From Thiothrix eikelboomii (lineage in GTDB: Bacteria > Pseudomonadota > Gammaproteobacteria > Thiotrichales > Thiotrichaceae), in the NCBI RefSeq assembly GCF_900167255.1, contig NZ_FUYB01000013.1, positions 1 through 64,000 of the forward strand: a stretch of DNA of 64,000 bases. Direction: 5' to 3'. The position numbers were made by a program, and so were the translations under genes. A model generated the notes under the pieces. The model was given only the letters and a program-made list of their open reading frames with translations, was not told the origin of the DNA and did no database searches. Shown piece after piece: positions 18,141 through 25,838 of the stretch (the first letter of the stretch is position 1; each line of letters opens with the position of its first letter).

Positions 18141-18872
18141 ATGGCACAAACCAGTGATTTAATTGACATACTTAAGAAGCTATTGAAGCGGCATAATAAA
18201 ACTTATGCAGAGGTTGCTGCTTGCTTGGCTCTGTCTGAAGCGAGTGTGAAACGCTTATTTTCCGAGCAAAATCTGTCTCTGCAGCGTCTTGATCGTATTT
18301 GCGCCTTAATGGATTTGGAAATTTCTGACCTCGTGCGTGAAATGCGGGCGGAGCAAGCGCATGCGATCAGTGAGCTGAGTCAGGCACAGGAAAAAGAAAT
18401 CGCGGATGATTTAAGTCTGATGATGATTACAGTTTGCATACTCAACCGTTGGAGCTTGCAAGATATTCTGCAGCATTATCAATTCACTGAGCCTCAATGT
18501 ATTCGCTATCTGGCGCATTTAGATCGCTTACGGATTATTGAGCTGCAACCCGGTAATCGCATTAAACTGCTCACCGCCCCTAATTTTAAATGGCGCGAAA
18601 ATGGCCCAATCATGAATTTATTTCGTGCCAAGATTGAAAGTGAGTATTTCCGCACTCACTTCAGCAAGCGCAGTGAAAAGCTAATTGTCATGAATGGCAT
18701 GCTCAGTGATACTTCTAATCAACTCTTTCAGCGCAAAATGGCACAGCTTGCCAAAGAGTTTGATGCGCTGAGCAAAGATGATTCCAGCCTAGCGATTGGC
18801 GAACGCAAAGGCTCAACCCTCTTGATTGGCCTGCGTGATTGGGATTATGAACACTTGTTTCGGCAGAAGTGA
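18141..18872 (+). CDS. XRE-type helix-turn-helix transcriptional regulator
   Basis: 243 residues. Residues 5-65 form a Cro/C1-like HTH (TYAEVAACLALSEASVKRLFSEQNLSLQRLDRIC). The remaining 180 residues are helical with no recognised ligand domain. It is transcribed divergently from cysH-cysI with a shared 137-base promoter region. That makes a role in sulfur assimilation plausible, but this is inference from position only. Confidence 0.8.
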   Translation: MAQTSDLIDILKKLLKRHNKTYAEVAACLALSEASVKRLFSEQNLSLQRLDRICALMDLEISDLVREMRAEQAHAISELSQAQEKEIADDLSLMMITVCILNRWSLQDILQHYQFTEPQCIRYLAHLDRLRIIELQPGNRIKLLTAPNFKWRENGPIMNLFRAKIESEYFRTHFSKRSEKLIVMNGMLSDTSNQLFQRKMAQLAKEFDALSKDDSSLAIGERKGSTLLIGLRDWDYEHLFRQK

Positions 18873-18926
18873 GTCGCCACGTTAAATCCAATCGAGTGCT
18901 TGGAGGTGGAGAAAAAGATCAATCCC

Positions 18927-19595
18927 TTAAAGATTATTCACCAAATAGCCATCTGATTTTTTCAAAAACAGCATAAAGACTTCTTCAAAATTGCTGACGA
19001 CGGAGTTCTGTACGGATGCTTTCGCTAACAAAGCTTGGCTCCAAGTGCTGATCCGAGGATGGGTGTTAAAGTTTAAGTTAAAGGCCTGTTCTAAAAGGTT
19101 TAAGCGTACAAACAACGGCGCAAAAGCGACATCAACCAGTGCAAAAATTTCCCCATTAAAAAAGGGCAGCTCGGTACTTAAGGCAGCTGCAACCCGTTCA
19201 AGCCCTGCTTGTAGTTCTTTATGGGCTGTTTCAAAGCCAGCTTGCTCTTTTGCAGTGACCATTTGATATTGTTTACCAAACAGCTCTGAAGCCATTTCCA
19301 TCCATGCCCGTTGGCGTGCTTTGGCTAAAGGATCAGCGGGATGTAACTGTGGGGCATAGACTTCATCTAAATACTCCAAAATCACGGCTGATTCAAAGAC
19401 CGGCGTACCATTCACCACTAATACAGGCACTTTGCCAAGTGGGGAAATGCTCTTAAACCAGTCTGGCTGCTCTTCGCCGGGTATTAAATACTCAGTCTCA
19501 TAAGCAACCTGCTTTTCTTGTAAAGCAATCGCTGCGCGTTGGGCAAAAGGACAAACTTTAAAACTGACGAGTTGCAGCCTATTAGCATGAGACAT
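18927..19595 (-). CDS. Glutathione S-transferase family protein
   Basis: 222 residues with an N-terminal thioredoxin-fold domain: SFKVCPFAQRAAIAL carries a CPFA motif like omega-class GSTs or SspA. SPLGKVPVLV and ESAVILEYLDE form the glutathione-binding segment, followed by an all-helical C-terminal domain. The Cys suggests a thiol-transfer or reductase activity rather than classical conjugation. It is monocistronic, convergent with the HTH regulator. Confidence 0.88.
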   Translation of the reverse strand: MSHANRLQLVSFKVCPFAQRAAIALQEKQVAYETEYLIPGEEQPDWFKSISPLGKVPVLVVNGTPVFESAVILEYLDEVYAPQLHPADPLAKARQRAWMEMASELFGKQYQMVTAKEQAGFETAHKELQAGLERVAAALSTELPFFNGEIFALVDVAFAPLFVRLNLLEQAFNLNFNTHPRISTWSQALLAKASVQNSVVSNFEEVFMLFLKKSDGYLVNNL

Positions 19596-19703
19596 ATCTA
19601 AAACTCCTAAAAAAGGGGAGAGATCCGATTGAAAACCAGCTTATTATAGAGCGGCGGCTCGCCTGTCTATAATGCCCTTATCAAAAAAATTTTGGAGTTA
19701 CCT

Positions 19704-20246
19704 ATGCAAAGTACGGATATTTTAAATTTTTGGTATACGCCCCCGATGCCTGAGCATTGGTTTAATTCGACCCCCGCGCTTGATCAAGAAATTCGTGAGC
19801 GTTTTGCCAATACTTGGCAGCAAGCTCAAGCAGGTGATTTGAATACATGGCAACAGACTGCTGAAGGCTGTTTGGCGCTTTGTATTGTCTTAGATCAGTT
19901 TCCTTTAAATATGTACCGTGGGCAGGCCTTGAGTTTTTCGACCGAGCAGCAAGCGGTTGCAGTCACTCAATATGCAGTGGCACAAGGTTTTGATCAACAA
20001 CTACCACCAGAACGAGTGATGTTTTTATATATGCCACTGATGCATAGCGAGCATTTAGCTGATCAAGATGAGTCAGTGCGTCTATTTGCAGCAGCTGGTT
20101 TAGTCGAGAATGCCCGCTTTGCTGAGCATCATCGCTCGATTGTGCAGCGCTTTGGACGTTTCCCACATCGGAATGCAGCTTTAGGGCGAACCAGTACTCC
20201 CGCTGAGCTAGAGTACTTGAATTCAAAAGAAGCTTTTAAAGGTTAA
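19704..20246 (+). CDS. DUF924 family protein
   Basis: 180 residues from the ATG at 19704, which has GGAG six bases upstream; an in-frame TTG at 19692 overlaps that site and was rejected. Family hallmarks are ILNFWY at the N-terminus, LDQFPLNMYRG, FLYMPLMHSEHLADQ and RFGRFPHRNAALGR. The fold is an all-alpha TPR-like domain. The biochemical role of DUF924 is not known. It stands alone. Confidence 0.9.
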   Translation: MQSTDILNFWYTPPMPEHWFNSTPALDQEIRERFANTWQQAQAGDLNTWQQTAEGCLALCIVLDQFPLNMYRGQALSFSTEQQAVAVTQYAVAQGFDQQLPPERVMFLYMPLMHSEHLADQDESVRLFAAAGLVENARFAEHHRSIVQRFGRFPHRNAALGRTSTPAELEYLNSKEAFKG

Positions 20247-20269
20247 AGCACGAACTTGAAATTTTAAGC

Positions 20270-20791
20270 TTAAAGCCGATGATCAGGGTAACGCAAACTA
20301 CTCACCAACATCAGTAGCATCAAGACAAACAGTGTCACGGAGATAGCCATTAAGGTTTGAGCCATTGATAACACTTGCGGAATGACCCACGGGGTATAAC
20401 CGCAAGAGGTCAGTGGCTCGAAGACACTCGGTAGCCATTGATGCAAAGGTAAGAAGCTAGGGTAATGAGGGTTCATTGAACAAGCACCGGTCACAAAGCC
20501 CATTTCAGTACCCAAAGTTTGATAGGCACGCTCCACAAAACCCGCTGAAAATAGCAGAACGAGCAGATTGGCTATCAGCAAACCGAGGCGATGTTTCCGC
20601 AAAAACAAACCTGCGATAGCGGCGATTAAAATTCCAAGAATCCAAGCACGAATATGTACACAGAGTACGCAGGGATCATAATAAAAAACATATTGATAGA
20701 CTAAAGCTGCGGCCTCAAGTGCAAAGCAAAGGATGATCAAGCTCAGCCAAAATCCAGCAGAACGGTTCCAGCGTGCAAGTTTTTCTAGCAT
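20270..20791 (-). CDS. dsbB: Disulfide bond formation protein B
   Basis: 173 residues with four membrane helices. DsbB reoxidises periplasmic DsbA and passes the electrons to quinone. Both redox Cys pairs are visible: DPCVLCVHIRAW in the first periplasmic segment, and GACSMNPHY with LTSCGYTP in the second. No dsbA is adjacent. The gene is convergent with the DUF924 gene. Confidence 0.94.
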   Translation of the reverse strand: MLEKLARWNRSAGFWLSLIILCFALEAAALVYQYVFYYDPCVLCVHIRAWILGILIAAIAGLFLRKHRLGLLIANLLVLLFSAGFVERAYQTLGTEMGFVTGACSMNPHYPSFLPLHQWLPSVFEPLTSCGYTPWVIPQVLSMAQTLMAISVTLFVLMLLMLVSSLRYPDHRL

Positions 20792-20878
20792 TTAAATACA
20801 GTCCTTGGTCGTTTTTGTTAGCAAACATACAGCTTTACCCGTTTTTTGCCAGTGTTGTTTTCGTTGTTTAGTTTAGTT

Positions 20879-21574
20879 TTAATTGTCGATGCCGGTTGGA
20901 TCAAACTTATAACCAATTCCATATACCGAACGAATCACCTCGGTTTCTGGCAAAGCGGCCTCAAGTTTACGGCGTAGGTTTTTAATATGACTATCGACCG
21001 CTCGATCCGTGACAATGCGATGGTCATTATACAAATGATCCAGCAGATGATTGCGTGAATAAACTTTACCGGGATTGTTAACAAATTGCTGTAAGAGTCG
21101 AAACTCGACCGGAGTGAGGACTAACGCTTGGCCATTGATCCGTGCCTCCATCCGCTCTGGGTCAATCTCAATCCCCGTTTCTACCATGAGTTCACGAGCA
21201 GGGGTCGCAACCCGCCGCAGAATATTTTTTACCCGCACCACTAATTCACGGGGGCTATACGGTTTGCAAACATAATCATCCGCACCTAATTCTAGGCCAA
21301 CTAAGCGATCAATTTCATCGACTTTGGCGGTCGCCATAATGATGGGTGTCTCGGTGAACTGACGTAGCTCACGAAAGATTTGCAAGCCATCTTTGCCGGG
21401 CAGCATTAAATCGAGAATGATTAAGTCCGGTGTTTGCTCGCGTACCCAAGCCGCTACCTCTAAACCATTGGCTAGCCACCCAACCTGAAAACCCGATTGC
21501 TGCAAATATTCGCGGAGGACTTCAGCTAGTTTGGGTTCATCTTCGACAATCAGAATGTTTTTTTGCTTATCCAT
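20879..21574 (-). CDS. OmpR-family response regulator (BaeR-like)
   Basis: 231 residues. An N-terminal receiver domain has phospho-Asp in LIILDLMLPGKDG, an acidic pair in VEDEP and Lys in CKPYSPREL. The C-terminal winged helix (VDSHIKNLRRKLE, VYGIGYKF) binds DNA. It lies two bases downstream of its partner kinase and on the same strand. The receiver resembles BaeR, the envelope-stress regulator of efflux pumps, so a link with the RND operon in this window is possible but not shown. Confidence 0.92.
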   Translation of the reverse strand: MDKQKNILIVEDEPKLAEVLREYLQQSGFQVGWLANGLEVAAWVREQTPDLIILDLMLPGKDGLQIFRELRQFTETPIIMATAKVDEIDRLVGLELGADDYVCKPYSPRELVVRVKNILRRVATPARELMVETGIEIDPERMEARINGQALVLTPVEFRLLQQFVNNPGKVYSRNHLLDHLYNDHRIVTDRAVDSHIKNLRRKLEAALPETEVIRSVYGIGYKFDPTGIDN

Positions 21575-21576
21575 GC

Positions 21577-23019
21577 TTAACTCTTAAGATCGGCAAGAGG
21601 AAATTCAAGATACACCGCCAAGCCCCCTAAAGGTGAGTGCTGTGCATAAATCTGCCCCCCTAAACCTTCGACAATATTCTTGCAAATCGACAAACCTAAA
21701 CCCGAACCCCCTAAAGCCCGACTGCGTGATTTATCCACTCTGAATAAGCGATCAAATAAACGGGGTAAGGCAGCATCAGGGACACCCGGTGCACTATCTT
21801 GTACGACGAGTATGGCTTGATTAGCTTTGCGCTGACTCCTCACCACGACTCGCCCGGGTGAATCAGTATAACGATAGCTATTTTCGAGTAAATTGCTAAA
21901 CACTTGGCGCAGGCTTTTATAATCTGCTTGGATCATTAAAGGCTGAGCTAATAATTGTGCTTCTAAATGCAAACCTTTGCTGGCTAAACGACTACTATTC
22001 GTTTGCACCCAATCACTCAATAGCTCATTCACATCCAGCAGTTCTAGCTCTGAGGGGTCGGTATCACCGGCATCTGATAAAGATAGTTGATGTAAATCAT
22101 CCACCAATTTACTCAGTGATAAGACTTCTGCATGCAAGGAGCGAATGCGTTCAGGTGTGGGGTTACGAATCCCATCTTGAATCGCTTCGATCTCGCTGCG
22201 CAAGACAGCTAAAGGGGTACGTAATTCATGCGAAATATCAGCTATCCATTGTGCGCGCAGCTCTTGATGGCGTTGCAAGGATTCGGCCAGTTGATTGAAG
22301 CGCTGCGCTAAATCCCCTAATTCATCGCTGGAGCTGACAGGAATTTGTGTGCTGTAATGACCTGCACTTAAGGTTTTTGCACCTTGCATTAAACGCTTGA
22401 TGGGGCGCACAAATTGGCGAGCAGCAATCAAGGCAATCAGCAGTGACAAACCCACAGCAAATAAAGCAATAAGATAAGCATTATGGGCTTGTTGTTGGCG
22501 AAAAGTTTCAGCGATTTGGTCATTTATCAATGGGCGTTGAATGACTTGCAACCAACCCACGATTTGTTGATCGACACTGATCGCTAAATTAGTCACCTTA
22601 TCTTCACGCCGCAAGCTGGGTAGGCCAATAATCACTGCTCCATTTCCATCCAGCAACCGCAAGCGTCCGGCAAGACTTTGATTAGGGGGAGGAGCGGGAT
22701 TATTGAGCGGGCGGTTGCGTCCTCGATGTTCATCACCTAAATGCTCAGGGCGGCGTGCTAACCGACCCTCACCAATCTCAGCCAATAACAAAGACCAATT
22801 GCGCCGCTCTAAGCGCAAACTATCCCAACTCTGCTGTGTTGCCCAAGTCTCTTCCAAGCGCTCGACTAAGCGTTGTGCACGCTCTAAATCATAACGATAT
22901 TGATAATCTGCGAACCCCGTGCGAAAGCTCCAATTCATGAAAAACATCATAAAAAGGATTACCACAAAAGCCGTGGTAAGGATGGTGATGAGTAGTTTAG
23001 CAAAGATCGTCATTTTCAT
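21577..23019 (-). CDS. Sensor histidine kinase (BaeS-like)
   Basis: 480 residues. The N-terminal membrane helix (12-30), a periplasmic sensor region (about 35-180) with a Pro/Arg/Asn-rich segment, a second helix at about 185-205, then HAMP, dimerisation domain with the phospho-acceptor His in WIDISHELRTPLAVLR, and a HATPase domain (FSNLLENSYRYTD, GSGLGLSICKNIVEGLGG). It phosphorylates the adjacent OmpR-type regulator. The signal is unknown; BaeS-type kinases sense envelope stress. Confidence 0.92.
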   Translation of the reverse strand: MKMTIFAKLLITILTTAFVVILFMMFFMNWSFRTGFADYQYRYDLERAQRLVERLEETWATQQSWDSLRLERRNWSLLLAEIGEGRLARRPEHLGDEHRGRNRPLNNPAPPPNQSLAGRLRLLDGNGAVIIGLPSLRREDKVTNLAISVDQQIVGWLQVIQRPLINDQIAETFRQQQAHNAYLIALFAVGLSLLIALIAARQFVRPIKRLMQGAKTLSAGHYSTQIPVSSSDELGDLAQRFNQLAESLQRHQELRAQWIADISHELRTPLAVLRSEIEAIQDGIRNPTPERIRSLHAEVLSLSKLVDDLHQLSLSDAGDTDPSELELLDVNELLSDWVQTNSSRLASKGLHLEAQLLAQPLMIQADYKSLRQVFSNLLENSYRYTDSPGRVVVRSQRKANQAILVVQDSAPGVPDAALPRLFDRLFRVDKSRSRALGGSGLGLSICKNIVEGLGGQIYAQHSPLGGLAVYLEFPLADLKS

Positions 23020-23191
23020 GCGCTGATCATAATGGTTAAATGCGTAGGAACCATGGAGTTAAGCACGCTTAGTTATTAAAATTTATCGGTATTTATCTGC
23101 CAACGCTCAGCAGTGTTTTCGTTTTTCTATTACCTTTAGCTAGTATCAAGCCCCTGAGGAAGCGTTAAAATGACCTGAAAAAGGGATTTCT

Positions 23192-23752
23192 ATGCTATTA
23201 GCCAAACTGAAGCTCTACCTAAGTAAAATGCAAGGTGGGGGTAATAACTCACCGCATCCGATTCATTGGCGCAATGCTTTATGTTCGTGGATGGGGGGCT
23301 TTTTAGGGATCGCATTAGTGGGTTGGATGGATAGTCTAACCAGCCTGACGACACAAGATCATCTGTTGTTAATTGGCTCATTTGGTGCAACTGCGGTGCT
23401 TTTATACGGTTCGCCCAGTGCGCCTTTTGCTCAACCACGTTATGTGATTGGCGGCCATGTGATTTGTGCCTTAGTTGGTGTAAGTTTTTATAAGTTGATG
23501 CCTGACCCTTTATGGCTTAGTTCCGCCTTGACGGTTTCTACAGCGATTGTCTTGATGTATCTGACACGCACGACTCATCCACCCGGTGGCGGTACGGCTT
23601 TGATTGCTGTAGCAGGGAGTGAGCGGGTACATGAATTGGGTTATTGGTTTGTGGTTGAGCCGATTCTCTTAGGAGTTTTGCTACTATTGATCGTTGCCTT
23701 AGTGGTTAATAATCTTTCACCGTTGCGCCGTTATCCTAACTATTGGTTTTAA
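23192..23752 (+). CDS. HPP family membrane protein
   Basis: 186 residues with four to five hydrophobic helices. The family signature is present in SFGATAVLLYGSPSAPFAQPR and THPPGGGTALIAV (HPP motif). In other organisms HPP proteins have been linked to nitrite transport across plastid membranes; the bacterial role is unclear. It is monocistronic and divergent from the histidine kinase. Confidence 0.88.
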   Translation: MLLAKLKLYLSKMQGGGNNSPHPIHWRNALCSWMGGFLGIALVGWMDSLTSLTTQDHLLLIGSFGATAVLLYGSPSAPFAQPRYVIGGHVICALVGVSFYKLMPDPLWLSSALTVSTAIVLMYLTRTTHPPGGGTALIAVAGSERVHELGYWFVVEPILLGVLLLLIVALVVNNLSPLRRYPNYWF

Positions 23753-23804
23753 GCTATCGCGATAACTCGTTATAACCAAACGAAGCGAGTGGCTCACTCT
23801 AGTA

Positions 23805-24233
23805 TTATTCGCTGGCCTTAAATGGATTCTGAATCAGCAAGGCTTCAAGCTGTCTACCATTTTGCAGATCTTCACTAAATAAGATTTGGCAATGAGCGTG
23901 TAGGGCTGCCTCTACAATTAAGCTATCCCAAAATGAAAAGGCTAGGCTCTGCTGACGTTTCATGGCAGCAGCAATAATCATTTTATCGACTTGTACTAAT
24001 GGATACTCAGCGAAAGCATTCACAATGTCTGCGACTTCCTCAATGGGTAGTACTTGCTTCCCCATTTTACTCAAAGTGACGTATAGCTCTTGCAATACTT
24101 GGGTACTTAAAACTAATTGACCATCGCTACCAAACTCACGGATCAAACGCTTAGCGATTATCTGTTTGTCTGGCTGCGCTTGATCAAATGCATAGACCAA
24201 TATGTTGGTATCGAAGAAGGCCTTAACGCTCAT
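23805..24233 (-). CDS. PIN-domain ribonuclease toxin (VapC-like)
   Basis: 142 residues from the ATG at 24233 (MSVKAFFDTNILVY), where PIN domains normally begin; a longer in-frame start was rejected. Acidic catalytic residues are visible: Asp in FFDTNILVY, Glu in LQELYVTL, Asp in SFWDSLIVEAA and Asp in FSEDLQNG. PIN toxins cleave tRNA or rRNA when freed from their antitoxin. The start overlaps the end of the antitoxin gene by 11 bases, a standard coupled arrangement. Confidence 0.9.
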   Translation of the reverse strand: MSVKAFFDTNILVYAFDQAQPDKQIIAKRLIREFGSDGQLVLSTQVLQELYVTLSKMGKQVLPIEEVADIVNAFAEYPLVQVDKMIIAAAMKRQQSLAFSFWDSLIVEAALHAHCQILFSEDLQNGRQLEALLIQNPFKASE

Positions 24234-24453
24234 AGAGTTGTTCTCTTGTCCATTGTTCCCCAGCACTGCTAAAGGTAGATTCTTCAGCTTTTTGCAAAAT
24301 ATGCTTTGTGGTTTGCTGATAACGTTGGTCGCTGTTAATAAACTCTTTAATGAAGCTGCGGATAATAGCGTTCAATGACCTACCTTGTTGAATAGCGAGA
24401 ATACGTGCTTGCTTGAGATCCTCTTCATCAAGCGTAATCGTAAAATTAGTCAT
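24223..24453 (-). CDS. Antitoxin with ribbon-helix-helix-like N-terminus
   Basis: 76 residues. The N-terminus (FTITLDEEDLKQARILAIQQGRSLNAIIRSFI) looks like a ribbon-helix-helix DNA-binding fold. The C-terminal 35 residues are charged and probably wrap around the toxin. It is expected to neutralise the PIN toxin encoded immediately downstream and to repress the pair's promoter. The pair is divergent from lexA, with a 213-base gap between their starts. Confidence 0.82.
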   Translation of the reverse strand: MTNFTITLDEEDLKQARILAIQQGRSLNAIIRSFIKEFINSDQRYQQTTKHILQKAEESTFSSAGEQWTREQLYER

Positions 24454-24561
24454 CCATTACCTCGTGAACTCGTGTAACACGAGAATAGTTTAACAAAGTC
24501 ATTAAAGCAAAGAAAGTTTGCAGTCTTAGGCTGTCTAAAACCACCACTCATCGGAAAAAAC

Positions 24562-24576
24562 GAACAAAAAACGAAT
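24562..24576 (-). promoter_or_regulatory. lexA operator-like: GAAC-N7-GAAT, near-match to the lexA operator on the opposite strand
   Basis: GAAC at 24562-24565 and GAAT at 24573-24576 are separated by seven bases. This is the reverse-strand form of the GTTC-N7-GTTC repeats near lexA with one mismatch. It lies between the toxin-antitoxin pair and lexA and could be a third LexA site. Confidence 0.35.
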
Positions 24577-24595
24577 AAAGCCCAAGAATTTTTGA

Positions 24596-24642
24596 TTGGC
24601 AAAGTTCGTCTATAGTTCGTATATTTAGTTCGTGTTTGGTTC
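24596..24642 (+). promoter_or_regulatory. lexA promoter with two GTTC-N7-GTTC direct repeats (SOS boxes)
   Basis: A sigma-70-like promoter reads TTGGCA (24596-24601), 18-base spacer, TATATT (24620-24625). The spacer holds GTTCGTCTATAGTTC (24604-24618). A second GTTCGTGTTTGGTTC follows at 24628-24642, just after the -10. Direct repeats GTTC-N7-GTTC are the SOS box of alphaproteobacterial LexA, unlike the CTGT-N8-ACAG palindrome of E. coli. The position inside the lexA promoter strongly suggests autoregulation. Confidence 0.72.
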
Positions 24643-24666
24643 GGTTTACTAAGGGATGGATGGGAA

Positions 24667-25281
24667 ATGTCAAAATTAACACGCAGGCAGCAGGAGATTT
24701 TACAAACGATACGCTCGCTGTTCGAGATGAACGGTTATGCCCCCACACTTGATCAAATTGGTCATCAAGCTGGCTTGAATACCCGCAGCACGGTTCACCA
24801 ACATGTACAAAGCTTGATTAGCCTGGGTTATTTAGACGAGGCCGCTGAAGGTAAGCGCGCTTATAGTATTCCAAGTCATTGGGCTAAACCAACAACACCA
24901 TCGTTTCCGCGTGGCTTACAACTCTTAGGGAAAATCGCAGCAGGTAAACCTATCGAAGCCTTAGATAAAAATGAAATTAGCCCCAATGAGTTATTTTTAG
25001 GTCCTAATCGCTATGCCCTTAAAGTTCAAGGCGAATCAATGCGTGATATTGGTGTGATGGATGGTGATTATGTGGTGATTCAACATGCAGAAACAGCCAG
25101 TAATAATGACATTGTTGTCGCCTATGTGGATGGGGATGGTGCGACTTTAAAGCGTATCTTTTATTTATCGGATGGTCGGGTTGAATTACACCCTGAAAAT
25201 AGTCAGATGCAACCGATGATTTATCCAGCTAGTTGTGTACAGGTACAAGGAAAAATGGTTGGTTTATTCCGTAGTTACTAA
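24667..25281 (+). CDS. lexA: LexA repressor / S24 family autopeptidase
   Basis: 204 residues. The N-terminal winged helix (residues 1-65) has a recognition helix RSTVHQHVQSL, closer to the Gram-positive STVHGHL type than to the E. coli one. The self-cleavage site Ala92-Gly93 (KIAAGKP) and the catalytic Ser124 (QGESM) and Lys162 (ATLKRI) are intact. On DNA damage RecA filaments trigger self-cleavage and derepress SOS genes. The promoter carries two direct-repeat operators. A strong terminator follows the gene. Confidence 0.95.
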   Translation: MSKLTRRQQEILQTIRSLFEMNGYAPTLDQIGHQAGLNTRSTVHQHVQSLISLGYLDEAAEGKRAYSIPSHWAKPTTPSFPRGLQLLGKIAAGKPIEALDKNEISPNELFLGPNRYALKVQGESMRDIGVMDGDYVVIQHAETASNNDIVVAYVDGDGATLKRIFYLSDGRVELHPENSQMQPMIYPASCVQVQGKMVGLFRSY

Positions 25282-25311
25282 TCGGCTCAACTGAGTTTAA
25301 TTGAATGCCCT

Positions 25312-25337
25312 GATCGCTAGGCCAACCTCTAGCGATC
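25312..25337 (+). repeat. Perfect 9-bp hairpin after lexA
   Basis: GATCGCTAG (25312-25320) and CTAGCGATC (25329-25337) flank an 8-base loop. It lies just before the lexA terminator and may help stabilise the 3' end. Confidence 0.6.
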
Positions 25338-25341
25338 TTAT

Positions 25342-25369
25342 AGGCAGCGTATACCGCTGCCTTTTTTTT
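25342..25369 (+). terminator. Rho-independent terminator of lexA
   Basis: AGGCAGCG (25342-25349) pairs with CGCTGCCT (25355-25362) around a 5-base loop and runs into a stretch of T residues to 25369. Confidence 0.88.
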
Positions 25370-25398
25370 AAATTATATCAATAAACAGGAGTTTCAAT

Positions 25399-25767
25399 AT
25401 GGCGATTAATCAGAATTTAAAATCATCGACTCAGTTAAAATCAAGGGTCAATACGTCTAGCCCTGATCTGGTAATTGAATCAACGAGGTCTAATGCCGAT
25501 GAAATTAACAGTTCATTAGACCTAGCAGAAGCTTGGGGAGTGATTCGTTGGGTTTTAGTGGCCTGGGCGATCGGTATTTGGCTGCTGTTGGTCGTGCTCC
25601 CCGGGATGGATAAAATTATTAATGCGACCACAGCCATGCTGCATTTACCCACTATCTTTATTGGCTTAGGTTTAATTGGGGCAATATTGGCAGCCTATAA
25701 TATGCGCTCTGATAAGCATTTATTGTGGTTTTTGGCTGTCTTGCTATTACTGGCAGGTTGGATGTAA
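25399..25767 (+). CDS. Small membrane protein of unknown function
   Basis: 122 residues. The first 45 are polar and Ser-rich. Three hydrophobic segments follow (about 50-70, 75-100 and 103-120). AGGAG precedes the ATG. I recognise no family. It lies just after the lexA terminator and 71 bases before another unidentified membrane protein on the same strand, so the two probably form an operon. Confidence 0.65.
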   Translation: MAINQNLKSSTQLKSRVNTSSPDLVIESTRSNADEINSSLDLAEAWGVIRWVLVAWAIGIWLLLVVLPGMDKIINATTAMLHLPTIFIGLGLIGAILAAYNMRSDKHLLWFLAVLLLLAGWM

Positions 25768-25838
25768 GTGAAGGGTGCGAAGAAAGCGGCAACTCTCTCC
25801 GCACCTGACCCTGTGTCATTTGGGAAGATTCGACAGGA

